Part shown: piece after piece, positions 9,773 to 19,110 of the stretch | Numbering within the stretch: position 1 is the stretch's first letter | Layout of the letters: every line of letters begins with the position of its first letter | Assembly (NCBI RefSeq): GCF_003131185.1 | Contig: NZ_QFFU01000038.1 | Coordinates: 1-36,081 of the forward strand | DNA from: Pseudomonas ovata | Lineage (GTDB): Bacteria; Pseudomonadota; Gammaproteobacteria; Pseudomonadales; Pseudomonadaceae | DNA: 36,081 nt | Direction: 5' to 3' | Position numbers and translations under genes: made by a program | Notes under the pieces: model-generated | What the model saw: only the letters and a program-made list of their open reading frames with translations | Told to the model about the DNA's origin: nothing | Database searches by the model: none

Positions 9773-11062
9773 ATGACAACTGCGCAGATCACCACCGAGC
9801 CCCTGGCCTCGCGCATGCCCAGAAGCAAACTGTACAAACTGGTCATCGCTTCCTCCATTGGCAACGCGCTGGAGTGGTTCGACCTGATCGTCTATGGCTT
9901 CTTCGCCATGACCATCTCCAAGCTGTTCTTCCCCAACACCGACGAAACCGTCTCGCTGTTGCTGGCACTGGGCACCTTTGCCGTGTCCTACATGATTCGC
10001 CCGCTGGGCGCGATTGTGCTGGGCTCCTATGCCGACCGCATCGGCCGCAAGGCGGCAATGCTGATCTCCATCTGGCTGATGATGCTCGGCACTTTCCTGA
10101 TCGCGATCATGCCCACCTACGAAACCATCGGCCTGCTGGCACCCATCGGCATCTTTGTCGCGCGGCTGATCCAGGGCTTTTCTGCCGGGGGCGAGTTCGG
10201 CAGTGCCACCGCGTTGCTGGTCGAACATGCCCCGGAGCGCAAGGGCCTGATCTCCAGCTTCATGTTCGCCAGCCAGGGCATCAGCGGCCTGCTGGCCTCC
10301 GGTTTCGGCCTGCTGCTGACCACCACCCTGACCACGCAAGAGCTTGAATCGTGGGGCTGGCGCATCCCGTTCCTGTTCGGTCTGCTGATCGGCCCGATCG
10401 GCCTGTACATCCGCCGGCACATCGACGAGGCCACCGAGTTCAAGCAGGCCGCACCGGAACACACCCCGGTAGGCACTCTGTTCAAGGCGCACAAGTACCG
10501 CATGGTGCTGGCCATCGGCGCCTTGGTGCTGTCGACCTCGGTAAGCTACGTCATCATCTACATGCCCACCTACGCCGTTAAGCAACTGGGCCTGACGGCC
10601 TCGATCGGTTTCGCCGGCACCTTGCTCAGTGGCCTGGTCCTGACCGTGTTGACCCCGTTCATTGGCCACCTCTCGGACGTGTTCGGTCGTACCCGCATCA
10701 TGTTCTGGGCCGCGCTGGTCTTTGTCGCCAGCATCTATCCGGCGTTCTCCTGGCTGGCAGCTAACCCGACGCTGATGGCGCTGCTGGCCGTGCTGTTCTG
10801 GATGAGCGTGCTCAAGGCCGTGTACTTCGGTGGCCTGCCGGCCTTGATGTCGGAGCTGTTCCCGACCCAGGTCCGCGCCACCGGCATGGCCCTGAGCTAC
10901 AACATCGGCACCACGATCTTTGGCAGTTTCACGCCGTTCTTCGTCGCCTGGCTGATCGGGGCCAGCGGCAACAAACTGGCCCCCAGCTTCTACCTGCTGG
11001 TGACCGGACTGCTCAGCCTCATCACCCTGCTGGCCATCCGGCAACAGCTCAAGCGCTCCTGA
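9773..11062 (+). CDS. MFS transporter, metabolite:H+ symporter (MHS) type
   Basis: A 429-aa inner-membrane secondary transporter with about 12 hydrophobic segments. The N-terminal 'SSIGNALEWFDLIVYGFFA' and the loop 2-3 motif 'GSYADRIGRKAAM' are hallmarks of the MHS branch of the major facilitator superfamily, which imports organic acids such as citrate, dicarboxylates, shikimate or ketoglutarate with protons. A second loop motif 'GHLSDVFGRTRIM' sits between the halves. I chose the ATG at 9773 because family similarity begins there; 40 codons upstream are open but do not look conserved. The OprD-type porin follows 43 bases downstream in the same operon, and a LysR regulator with an M20 peptidase lie beyond, suggesting joint uptake of a small acidic or peptide-like nutrient. 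The substrate cannot be read from sequence. Confidence 0.9.
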   Translation: MTTAQITTEPLASRMPRSKLYKLVIASSIGNALEWFDLIVYGFFAMTISKLFFPNTDETVSLLLALGTFAVSYMIRPLGAIVLGSYADRIGRKAAMLISIWLMMLGTFLIAIMPTYETIGLLAPIGIFVARLIQGFSAGGEFGSATALLVEHAPERKGLISSFMFASQGISGLLASGFGLLLTTTLTTQELESWGWRIPFLFGLLIGPIGLYIRRHIDEATEFKQAAPEHTPVGTLFKAHKYRMVLAIGALVLSTSVSYVIIYMPTYAVKQLGLTASIGFAGTLLSGLVLTVLTPFIGHLSDVFGRTRIMFWAALVFVASIYPAFSWLAANPTLMALLAVLFWMSVLKAVYFGGLPALMSELFPTQVRATGMALSYNIGTTIFGSFTPFFVAWLIGASGNKLAPSFYLLVTGLLSLITLLAIRQQLKRS

Positions 11063-11105
11063 TTGTTTGACAGCTTCCAATCACCTGAAGACTCTGGAGT
11101 GGGCT

Positions 11106-12341
11106 ATGTTCGAATCACGCTTCAAGCAGGCGCTGGCCGCCACCGTTGGCCTGTGCGCGGCCAGCACGGCGCAGGCCGGTTTTGTCGAAGACAGCCACCT
11201 GACCCTGGGCCTGCGCAACTTCTACGTCGACCGCGACTTCAAGCAGGACAACGCGCCCAAGTCGCGCACCGGCAGTTGGTCGCAAGGCTTCGACCTGCAA
11301 TTCAAGTCCGGCTACACCGACACGCCCGTACAGTTTGGCCTGGATGTCGGCGCCGACTTCGCCTACCGGCTGGACGGCGGCAAGGGCCGCTCGCCCGATG
11401 GTGTGCTGCCGGTGGAAACCGACGGCAGCCCGGTACATGACTACGGCCATGCCAATGTCGCCGCCAAAGTGCGCTATTCGAAAACCGAACTGCGCATCGG
11501 TGACCAGCGGCCGAACCTGCCGGTGGCATCCTTCGACCCGACCCGCCAACTGGCGACCCGCTACGAAGGCGCGGTCCTGGAGTCCAGGGAAATCCAGGAC
11601 CTGACCCTGACCGCCGGCCGGCTGTGGAGCATCACCGGGCGCGAGTCGGCCAATCGCGAAGACCTCTACCTGTGGGGCGACACCCCGGCGCAATCGAGCG
11701 ACGGGCTGAATTTCGCCGGTGCCAGCTACGCCTTTACCCCGACGTTGTCCGGCACCTACTTTTACGCGCAGCTCGAAGACATCTACCGCCAGCATTACCT
11801 GGGGCTGGCGCACAAGCTGCCACTCGGGAATGGTTTCACGCTCAAGACCGATGCGCGCTACTACAACACGAAGGAAGAAGGCCAGGCCCTGTCCGGCCGG
11901 GTCGACAACCGCACCTACGGCCTGATGTTCAGCCTCAACAAGGGCAGCCACACCTTCGGTGCCGGCTATCAGCGCATGATGGGCCTGGACACCTTCCCGA
12001 CCTTCAACAACTACGCGCCGGCCCCTTACCTGATCAACTGGTCGGCGCTGGGCTTCGTCAAGCCCGGCGAGCGCTCCTGGCAGGTGCGCTACGACTACGA
12101 CTTTGCCGGCCTGGGCCTGCCGGGGCTGAAATGGATGGCGCGCTGGATGGAAGGCAACGACATCGACCTGGGCCGGCAGAGCCACGAAACCGAGCGCACC
12201 TCAATCCTCAGCTACGTCGTCCAGAGCGGCCCGCTCAAGGGCCTGGGCGCCAACTGGATGAACATCGGCGTCAACGTGCGCGACACCTCCCGCTACGAAG
12301 AAAACCGCCTGGCCCTGACTTACACCGTCAATTTCTGGTAA
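11106..12341 (+). CDS. OprD-family outer-membrane porin
   Basis: A 411-aa substrate-specific porin of the Pseudomonas OprD family. A signal peptide ends at 'STAQA' (residues 20-24), and the mature protein begins with the typical 'GFVEDSHLTLGLRNFYVDRD'. Alternating beta-strand patterns run to a C-terminus ending 'YTVNFW', the aromatic end expected for barrel insertion. OprD relatives admit amino acids, dipeptides or aromatic acids. The start at 11106 follows a GGAG site; an in-frame ATG at 11067 would add 13 non-signal-like residues and is less likely. It sits 43 bases after the MFS gene and is almost certainly cotranscribed, giving outer- and inner-membrane passage for one nutrient. It converges with the LysR gene, leaving only 22 bases between stop codons. 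Confidence 0.93.
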   Translation: MFESRFKQALAATVGLCAASTAQAGFVEDSHLTLGLRNFYVDRDFKQDNAPKSRTGSWSQGFDLQFKSGYTDTPVQFGLDVGADFAYRLDGGKGRSPDGVLPVETDGSPVHDYGHANVAAKVRYSKTELRIGDQRPNLPVASFDPTRQLATRYEGAVLESREIQDLTLTAGRLWSITGRESANREDLYLWGDTPAQSSDGLNFAGASYAFTPTLSGTYFYAQLEDIYRQHYLGLAHKLPLGNGFTLKTDARYYNTKEEGQALSGRVDNRTYGLMFSLNKGSHTFGAGYQRMMGLDTFPTFNNYAPAPYLINWSALGFVKPGERSWQVRYDYDFAGLGLPGLKWMARWMEGNDIDLGRQSHETERTSILSYVVQSGPLKGLGANWMNIGVNVRDTSRYEENRLALTYTVNFW

Positions 12342-12363
12342 CCCGCCTGCCCACATCCTGGGC

Positions 12364-13269
12364 CTACAACCGGCTCACGGTCACCAGTTGCTCTTCCAGA
12401 AAACTCAGGAAGTAGCGAATCAGCACCGGCAACTTGCGCCCGGCCATGATCTGCACCTGCAGGCTGCGCTGGCGCAGTTGCGGGTCGCTCATGGGCACCA
12501 GCACCAGATTGTCGCGGGCAGCCGTGCCACTGACCGTGGCTGCTCCGCACAGGGCAATCACATCTGCGGAGTGGCGCACCGCGTTGTAGATGGCGCCCAG
12601 CGAGTGGCTGGCGTAGGCCGGCACAAGGGTCAGGCCGTGCAGGTGGCAGGCGATGTCGAACAGATAGCGGATGGTCGACCCGGCATGCGGCAAGGCCAGC
12701 GGGTATTCGCGCAATTGCTGTACGCTCAATGACGTGCTGCCGGCCAGCGGATGACTGGCCGGCATCAGTGCGCTGATCGGCGACTCGCAGCTCAGGGAAA
12801 TCTCCACGCCCAGTGTCGGCGTCAGGCTGAAGGTCAGGGCGATGTCGACCATGCCTTCCTTGACCAGTTGTGACGCCTTGGCGGCATCCACCACCTGCAA
12901 GTCGAAGCTGGCCCCCGGATGAAAGCCGCGAAACTGCGCGCACACCCGTGGCAGGAACTCCCACGCCATGCCTTCCGGGCAGGCCAGGGCGATCCTGTGC
13001 TGCTGCAAGGTATTGAGGCCGCGCATCTCGGCGATGACGTTCTTGATTTCCAGTTGATTGCGGTTGGCGTAGGCCAGCAGCAGTTCGCCCGGTTCGGTCA
13101 ACTGCATGCCGCGTGGTTTACGCTCGAACAGCAACACCCCCAGTTGACCTTCAAGATTGCTGATCTGGCGGCTCACCGCCGACACCGCGACATGCAAGTC
13201 TTCAGCGGCAGCCGACAGCGAGCCGGTCCTGGCCACACTGTGGAAATAACGCAAGGGCAGGTCGTGCAT
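12364..13269 (-). CDS. LysR-family transcriptional regulator
   Basis: A 301-aa LysR-type regulator. The N-terminal winged helix-turn-helix reads 'FHSVARTGSLSAAAEDLHV' then 'VSRQISNLEGQLGVLLFER', followed by a periplasmic-binding-like effector domain. I placed the start at 13269 (MHDLPLRYF), where family similarity begins; an ATG at 13308 would add 13 residues. The gene diverges from the M20 peptidase and converges on the porin, the classical position for a regulator of the neighbouring catabolic genes. The divergent space holds a 10-bp inverted repeat (13310-13367) that may be its operator. The effector is unknown. Confidence 0.92.
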   Translation of the reverse strand: MHDLPLRYFHSVARTGSLSAAAEDLHVAVSAVSRQISNLEGQLGVLLFERKPRGMQLTEPGELLLAYANRNQLEIKNVIAEMRGLNTLQQHRIALACPEGMAWEFLPRVCAQFRGFHPGASFDLQVVDAAKASQLVKEGMVDIALTFSLTPTLGVEISLSCESPISALMPASHPLAGSTSLSVQQLREYPLALPHAGSTIRYLFDIACHLHGLTLVPAYASHSLGAIYNAVRHSADVIALCGAATVSGTAARDNLVLVPMSDPQLRQRSLQVQIMAGRKLPVLIRYFLSFLEEQLVTVSRL

Positions 13270-13309
13270 CGCCGGGCTCCATTGGCAAACTGCTTCAAAA
13301 ATGTGCAAG

Positions 13310-13367
13310 CCTGACTTGCCGTAAAGGCAAGGATGAGTTGAAAACTTGATAATTGTTGCAAGTCAGG
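13310..13367. promoter_or_regulatory. Inverted repeat in the LysR-peptidase divergent region
   Basis: CCTGACTTGC at 13310-13319 is the perfect reverse complement of GCAAGTCAGG at 13358-13367. Between them lies a second palindrome, CTTGCC-GTAAA-GGCAAG (13315-13331), which has the T-N11-A spacing of LysR sites. It sits between the two divergent starts, so it is a good candidate operator for the LysR protein. Confidence 0.5.
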
Positions 13368-13449
13368 TCGTCACGTTAACCTGCCACGCATCGTCGGTCG
13401 AGCGCTTCGTGATCGCCCGCCAGCCACTGCCTGTCAGCAAGGAACCCTT

Positions 13450-14868
13450 ATGTCGACCCTTTCTGCGAACACGCGCGCGCAGGCCATTGAGCTGGCTGCC
13501 CGGCACTACACCAGTGGCGCATTTCTGGAGATTCTCAACCGGCGCGTGGCACAACGAACCGAAAGTCCGAATCCCGATTGCGTCGTGCCGCTGCGCGACT
13601 ACCTGCTGCTTGAGCTGCAACCGACCCTGCAGGCCCTGGGCTTCACCTGTCGCCTGGTGGACAACCCGCAGACTGGCAAGCCGCCGCTGTTGTTTGCCCA
13701 ACGCATCGAAGACCCGGCGCTGCTGACCCTGCTCAGCTACGGCCATGGCGATGTCACCCGTGGTCAGGACGAACTCTGGCAGGCGGGCACCGGGCCCTGG
13801 CAGGTCAGCGTCAAGGACGGCCGTCTGTACGGTCGCGGCACGGCTGACAACAAGGGCCAGCACAGCATCAACCTCGCGGCCCTGGAGGCGGTGTTGCAAG
13901 CCCGGCAAGGCCGGCTGGGCTTCAACCTGAAGATCATTTTCGAGATGAGCGAGGAAGTCGGCTCGCCAGGACTGGAGCAGGCGTGTCGCGACAACGCCGA
14001 AGAACTCGCCGCCGACCTGTTCCTGGCCTCCGATGGTCCCCGCGTGCGCCATGACGTGCCAACGCTGTTTCTCGGCTCGCGCGGGGTGTGCCAGTTTCGC
14101 CTGACGCTCGATACGGGCAACGGCAATCGTCATTCGGGCAACTGGGGCGGCATCATCACCAACCCGGCCATCGTGATAAGCCACGCTCTGTCCAGCCTGG
14201 TCTCGCCCAGCGGCCAATTGCTGGCGGACTTCATGCGCCCGGCGCCGATGAGTGAGGCCGTGGCGGCGCTGGTGCGCGACCTGCCGGTCGGTGGCGAAAG
14301 CTTTGACCCGCAACTCAACCCGGCCTGGGGCGAACCTGGCCTGAGCGTCGGCGAGAAGCTGTTCGGTTGCAACACGCTGGAAGTGGTCGGCCTGTCGGCG
14401 GGCAGTACGGTCAAGGTCATCGGTGCCATTCCGGGCCGTGCGGAAATGGTCTGCCAGTTGCGCTTTGTCGCCGGCACCCAATGGCAATCGCTGGCCGACA
14501 ACCTGCGCCGCCATCTTGATGAGCACGGATTCGACGCGGTGCAGGTCCAGGTCGAAGGCGGCTACGCGGCCACCCGGCTGGACCCGCAGCACCCCTGGGT
14601 CGGCTTTGTGCGCGAGTCGGTCAGCACCAGCCTCGGCGAGCCGGTCACCGTGCTGCCCAACCTGGGCGGCACCATTCCCAACCATTGCTTTGCCGATGTG
14701 CTGGGCCTGCCGACGGTCTGGCTGCCGCACTCCTACCCATCGTGCCAGCAGCACGCACCGGACGAGCATTTGCTGGAAAGTATCGTCGAGCAAGGTCTTA
14801 AAGCGGCAGCCGGGCTGTTCTGGGATCTGGGCGAGCACGCCGCCTCGCTGCGCGGCTCGCTGGGTTGA
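13450..14868 (+). CDS. M20-family metallopeptidase (dipeptidase or amidohydrolase)
   Basis: A 472-aa cytoplasmic zinc hydrolase of the M20/ArgE/DapE clan. The expected metal and catalytic residues are present: 'YGHGDVT' (H99, D101), 'GRGTADNKGQ' (D133), 'EMSEEVGSPG' (catalytic E168, metal E169), 'ASDGP' (D195), 'NRHSGNWGG' in the lid domain (H228) and a C-terminal 'LPHSYPSC' His. The order and spacing fit the family. The start at 13450 is preceded by AAGGAACCCTT, with AAGGA as ribosome site. It diverges from the LysR gene and shares its regulatory region. With the nearby MFS and OprD transporters it probably processes an imported dipeptide or N-substituted amino acid; the exact substrate cannot be deduced. 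Confidence 0.9.
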   Translation: MSTLSANTRAQAIELAARHYTSGAFLEILNRRVAQRTESPNPDCVVPLRDYLLLELQPTLQALGFTCRLVDNPQTGKPPLLFAQRIEDPALLTLLSYGHGDVTRGQDELWQAGTGPWQVSVKDGRLYGRGTADNKGQHSINLAALEAVLQARQGRLGFNLKIIFEMSEEVGSPGLEQACRDNAEELAADLFLASDGPRVRHDVPTLFLGSRGVCQFRLTLDTGNGNRHSGNWGGIITNPAIVISHALSSLVSPSGQLLADFMRPAPMSEAVAALVRDLPVGGESFDPQLNPAWGEPGLSVGEKLFGCNTLEVVGLSAGSTVKVIGAIPGRAEMVCQLRFVAGTQWQSLADNLRRHLDEHGFDAVQVQVEGGYAATRLDPQHPWVGFVRESVSTSLGEPVTVLPNLGGTIPNHCFADVLGLPTVWLPHSYPSCQQHAPDEHLLESIVEQGLKAAAGLFWDLGEHAASLRGSLG

Positions 14869-14877
14869 GATGTAGAA

Positions 14878-14906
14878 GCCGACGGCCCGCCGCGGGGGCC
14901 GTCGGC
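14878..14906. terminator. Hairpin between convergent peptidase and hcp genes
   Basis: GCCGACGGCCC and GGGCCGTCGGC form a strong GC-rich stem with a short GCCGCGG loop, exactly in the 48-base gap between two converging stop codons. It has no T-run on either strand, so it is a likely but not canonical bidirectional terminator. Confidence 0.55.
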
Positions 14907-14916
14907 ATCAGGCCGG

Positions 14917-15438
14917 TCAGCCGGCAGACGCAGGGGTTCTCCAGTCATCGGAGCCGGATGTGCCACAGATCTCGTGGGTCCAGGTGATCTTGCGATAGGT
15001 CATGTGGACATCTTCCAAATGAGTGAAGTGGGCGTTGCCCGGGTCTTGGCAGTTATGCATGTAGTCACGCATGTCGACGATGATCGCGTCTTCCAGTTTG
15101 GTGGTGTAGTAGTGCTCTTGCGTGCCGGAGGCCGAGGTGCGGAACCACTTGATGACGACCTCGGTCAGGCGCTCGCCCGAGGTCAGCGCCGCCAGCAGCA
15201 GCGGCGAGGCCTTGTCGAATACCTTGGTGATGCACACCGGCTTGTGCACGCGTTGCCCGGTTGGCTGGCCGGACTGCGGATCACGCGGGATGATGACCTC
15301 GTGACTGAATCCCTGGACCATGACCTGGTCCTCGTGGCCCTCCTGGTAAGCGTTTCCGATCGAATCGGCGGTAAAGGCACCTGCGGTGATCAGGCCTTGC
15401 TTGGTGCCAGTGATAGACATGTAAGCGGGTGTAGCCAT
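14917..15438 (-). CDS. hcp: Hcp-family type VI secretion tube protein (orphan)
   Basis: A 173-aa Hcp protein. Hcp hexamers stack into the inner tube of the type VI secretion system and are expelled into target cells, often carrying effectors. The N-terminus 'MATPAYMSITGTKQGLITAG', the central 'VMVQGFSHEVIIPRD' and 'VHKPVCITKVFDKASPLLL', and the later 'EDVHMTYRKITWTHEICGT' are typical of the long Hcp (HcpA-like) group. No toxin domain is added; only about 12 residues follow the core. No other T6SS gene is in the window, so this is an orphan hcp serving a system elsewhere. A strong AAGGAG site lies before the ATG, and a sigma-54-like promoter lies about 65 bases upstream. Confidence 0.92.
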   Translation of the reverse strand: MATPAYMSITGTKQGLITAGAFTADSIGNAYQEGHEDQVMVQGFSHEVIIPRDPQSGQPTGQRVHKPVCITKVFDKASPLLLAALTSGERLTEVVIKWFRTSASGTQEHYYTTKLEDAIIVDMRDYMHNCQDPGNAHFTHLEDVHMTYRKITWTHEICGTSGSDDWRTPASAG

Positions 15439-15500
15439 GAGTCATTCTCCTTCCAGTGAATAAGCACCCGGTGGACATGCCGTCCGGGACCCATGGGCTA

Positions 15501-15517
15501 TACCAAAAAGCGTGCCG
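15501..15517 (-). promoter_or_regulatory. Sigma-54-like promoter of hcp
   Basis: On the minus strand the bases CGGCACG-CTTT-TTGGT match the sigma-54 consensus TGGCACG-N4-TTGCW at 14 of 16 counted positions with exact spacing. The -24 GG is present; the -12 GC reads GG, which is the weak point. It would start transcription roughly 50 bases before the hcp ATG. Hcp genes in several proteobacteria are known to depend on sigma-54. Confidence 0.4.
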
Positions 15518-15642
15518 ATTGATAAAAGTCCTTATAAATCATGTTGATAAGTGATTTTTTTGGTTTTTCAACGATTCAGCTCTGCTGAAAACCTGCTTTT
15601 TCGCGCAATACCCCGCATCCCCCTCTGCAAACCCTTGCGCAG

Positions 15643-15783
15643 TTACTTGCAAGCCTCGAACAGCCAGCCCTGCCAACCGCTATCAACAAGCTTATCCACC
15701 GCCCGCTGCGCAAGCCATTGCGCATCAAAGCCATACGCCTGTATCGAACCCGACCGCGATAAATCCGCCGCCGTAGTCTTCAA
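15643..15783 (-). pseudogene. Possible 3' remnant of an unidentified gene
   Basis: Between hcp and mmsB the minus strand encodes a 46-residue tail that looks like real protein ('SIQAYGFDAQWLAQRAVDKL' ... 'SGWQGWLFEACK') and ends in TAA. No good start codon or ribosome site is seen: the frame runs on without a stop into antisense of mmsB, and only a TTG at 15783 is near. The codon choice is less GC-rich than in neighbouring genes. I read it as the C-terminal end of a gene whose front has been lost. The family is not recognised, and it could be chance. Confidence 0.3.
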
Positions 15784-15846
15784 TGAATGAACACAGCAGC
15801 CCCATCGCGTGATGACATCGGCATTCGCACGCCAAGGAGAACAACC

Positions 15847-16728
15847 ATGAATATCGCCTTCATCGGTCTGGGCAACATGGGCGCGCCCATGGCCTGCAAC
15901 CTGCTCAAGGCCGGGCACCGTGTGCACCTGTTCGACATCGACAAGAACGCCCTGGCCGAACTGGCCAGCCAGGGCGGCCAGATCAGCGAGTCGCCCGCCC
16001 AGGCCGCGCAAGGCAGTGAGCTGGTGATCACCATGCTGCCGGCCGCCGCCCATGTGCGCCGTGTCTACCTGGACGACAACGGCGTGCTGGCCGGTATCCA
16101 GCCCGGCACCCCGGCTATTGACTGCAGCACCATCGACCCCCAGACCATCCGCGAGCTGGCCGACATCGCCGCCGCTCAGGGCGTCACACTCAGCGATGCG
16201 CCGGTATCCGGTGGCACGGCCGGCGCCCGGGCCGCCACCCTGACCTTCATGGCGGGCGGCTCCAGCGAGCATTTCGAGCGTATCAAGCCGGTGCTGGCGC
16301 AGATGGGCCGCAATATCGTGCACTGCGGCGACACCGGCACCGGGCAGATCGCCAAGCTGTGCAACAACCTGCTGCTGGGCATCTCCATGATCGGCGTGGC
16401 CGAAGCCATGGCCCTGGGCGATGCCTTGGGCATCGACACCCAAGTGCTGGCCGGGGTCATCAACAGCTCCACTGGCAGTTGCTGGAGTTCGCAGAGCTAC
16501 AACCCCTGGCCCGGTATCGTCGACACCGCGCCGGCCTCGCGTGGCTACAGTGGTGGGTTTGCCGCCGACCTCATGCTCAAGGACCTGGGGCTGGCCGCGC
16601 AGGCTGCACGCAGCGCCCACCAGCCGGTCATGCTCGGGGCGCTGGCCGAGCAACTGTTCCAGGCCATGAGCCAGCGCGGCGAAGGCGGCCTGGATTTCTC
16701 GGCCATCATCCAGGCCTACCGGCGGTAG
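15847..16728 (+). CDS. mmsB: 3-hydroxyisobutyrate dehydrogenase
   Basis: MmsB oxidises 3-hydroxyisobutyrate to methylmalonate semialdehyde with NAD+, a step of valine breakdown. The 293-aa protein has the N-terminal Rossmann motif 'GLGNMGAPMA' (residues 7-16), the substrate-binding 'DAPVSGGTAGA' (117-127) and the catalytic lysine block 'GQIAKLCNN' (K170). The segment 'INSSTGSCWSSQSYNPWPG' is typical of pseudomonad MmsB. The start at 15847 follows AAGGAGA; an upstream ATG at 15787 adds 20 unrelated residues. Its usual partner mmsA is not in the window, so this copy stands alone with a strong hairpin behind it. Another beta-hydroxyacid dehydrogenase activity cannot be excluded. Confidence 0.85.
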   Translation: MNIAFIGLGNMGAPMACNLLKAGHRVHLFDIDKNALAELASQGGQISESPAQAAQGSELVITMLPAAAHVRRVYLDDNGVLAGIQPGTPAIDCSTIDPQTIRELADIAAAQGVTLSDAPVSGGTAGARAATLTFMAGGSSEHFERIKPVLAQMGRNIVHCGDTGTGQIAKLCNNLLLGISMIGVAEAMALGDALGIDTQVLAGVINSSTGSCWSSQSYNPWPGIVDTAPASRGYSGGFAADLMLKDLGLAAQAARSAHQPVMLGALAEQLFQAMSQRGEGGLDFSAIIQAYRR

Positions 16729-16739
16729 GACCGCTTCAG

Positions 16740-16768
16740 CCGGGAACCCGGTGTACACCGGTTCCCGG
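16740..16768 (+). terminator. Long hairpin behind mmsB
   Basis: CCGGGAACC-(C)-GGTG pairs with CACCGGTTCCCGG around a TA loop, giving a 13-bp stem with one bulged C, 12 bases after the mmsB stop. There is no T-run; it most likely ends or stabilises the mmsB transcript. Confidence 0.6.
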
Positions 16769-16839
16769 TCATGTCCAGAAAATGCCAAATCGCCATCCAC
16801 CTTGTAAAACCTGTCACACCTTGTCCAACCTTTATGAAT

Positions 16840-16858
16840 GCAGATGCATACGATTCTC
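16840..16858 (+). promoter_or_regulatory. Weak Fur-box-like site before the TonB receptor
   Basis: GCAGATGCATACGATTCTC agrees with the 19-base Fur consensus GATAATGATAATCATTATC at only 10 positions, 29 bases before the receptor start. Iron control is expected for this gene, but the sequence match is poor. Activation by the neighbouring response regulator is equally possible. Confidence 0.25.
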
Positions 16859-16887
16859 TTTTACCTATCGAGTCGTAAGGATCTTCC

Positions 16888-18870
<1,983 letters not shown>

Positions 18871-18972
18871 CAACCCGGCCGGACGTCGATTCGCAGGGGG
18901 CGCAACAGGGCTTGTTCAAGGCACCCTCCCACCCGTTGGATGTCGCCCTGGATTTCGGGCCTGGCATCAGAC

Positions 18973-19070
18973 TGTGGGAGGCAGCTCTGCTGGCGAAGGC
19001 GGCGGTACAGGCGCAACAGATGTACCGGTTTTACTGTCGGATCGCCGCCCGAAGCAGAGCCCCCTCCCAC
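18973..19070. repeat. REP pair (BIME) between receptor and kinase genes
   Basis: GTGGGAGGCAGCTCTGC at the left is answered by the inverted GCAGAGCCCCCTCCCAC at the right, with GGCGAAGG/CCGAAG-type inner arms. This is the 'GTGGGAG...GGCTTGC...GGCGA' REP type of fluorescent pseudomonads in head-to-head pairing. It fills most of the 240-base gap between two converging genes and may act as a transcription boundary. A further partial copy may lie around 18893-18935. Confidence 0.65.
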
Positions 19071-19110
19071 CTGTCAGGCATTCGACAACATTCACCCTGA
19101 CTGATCGGCA

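Noticed and set aside
15551..15790. A 79-codon plus-strand frame before mmsB
   Set aside because: Ser/Cys/Arg-rich and unlike any protein; the opposite strand reads better, though that is only a fragment.
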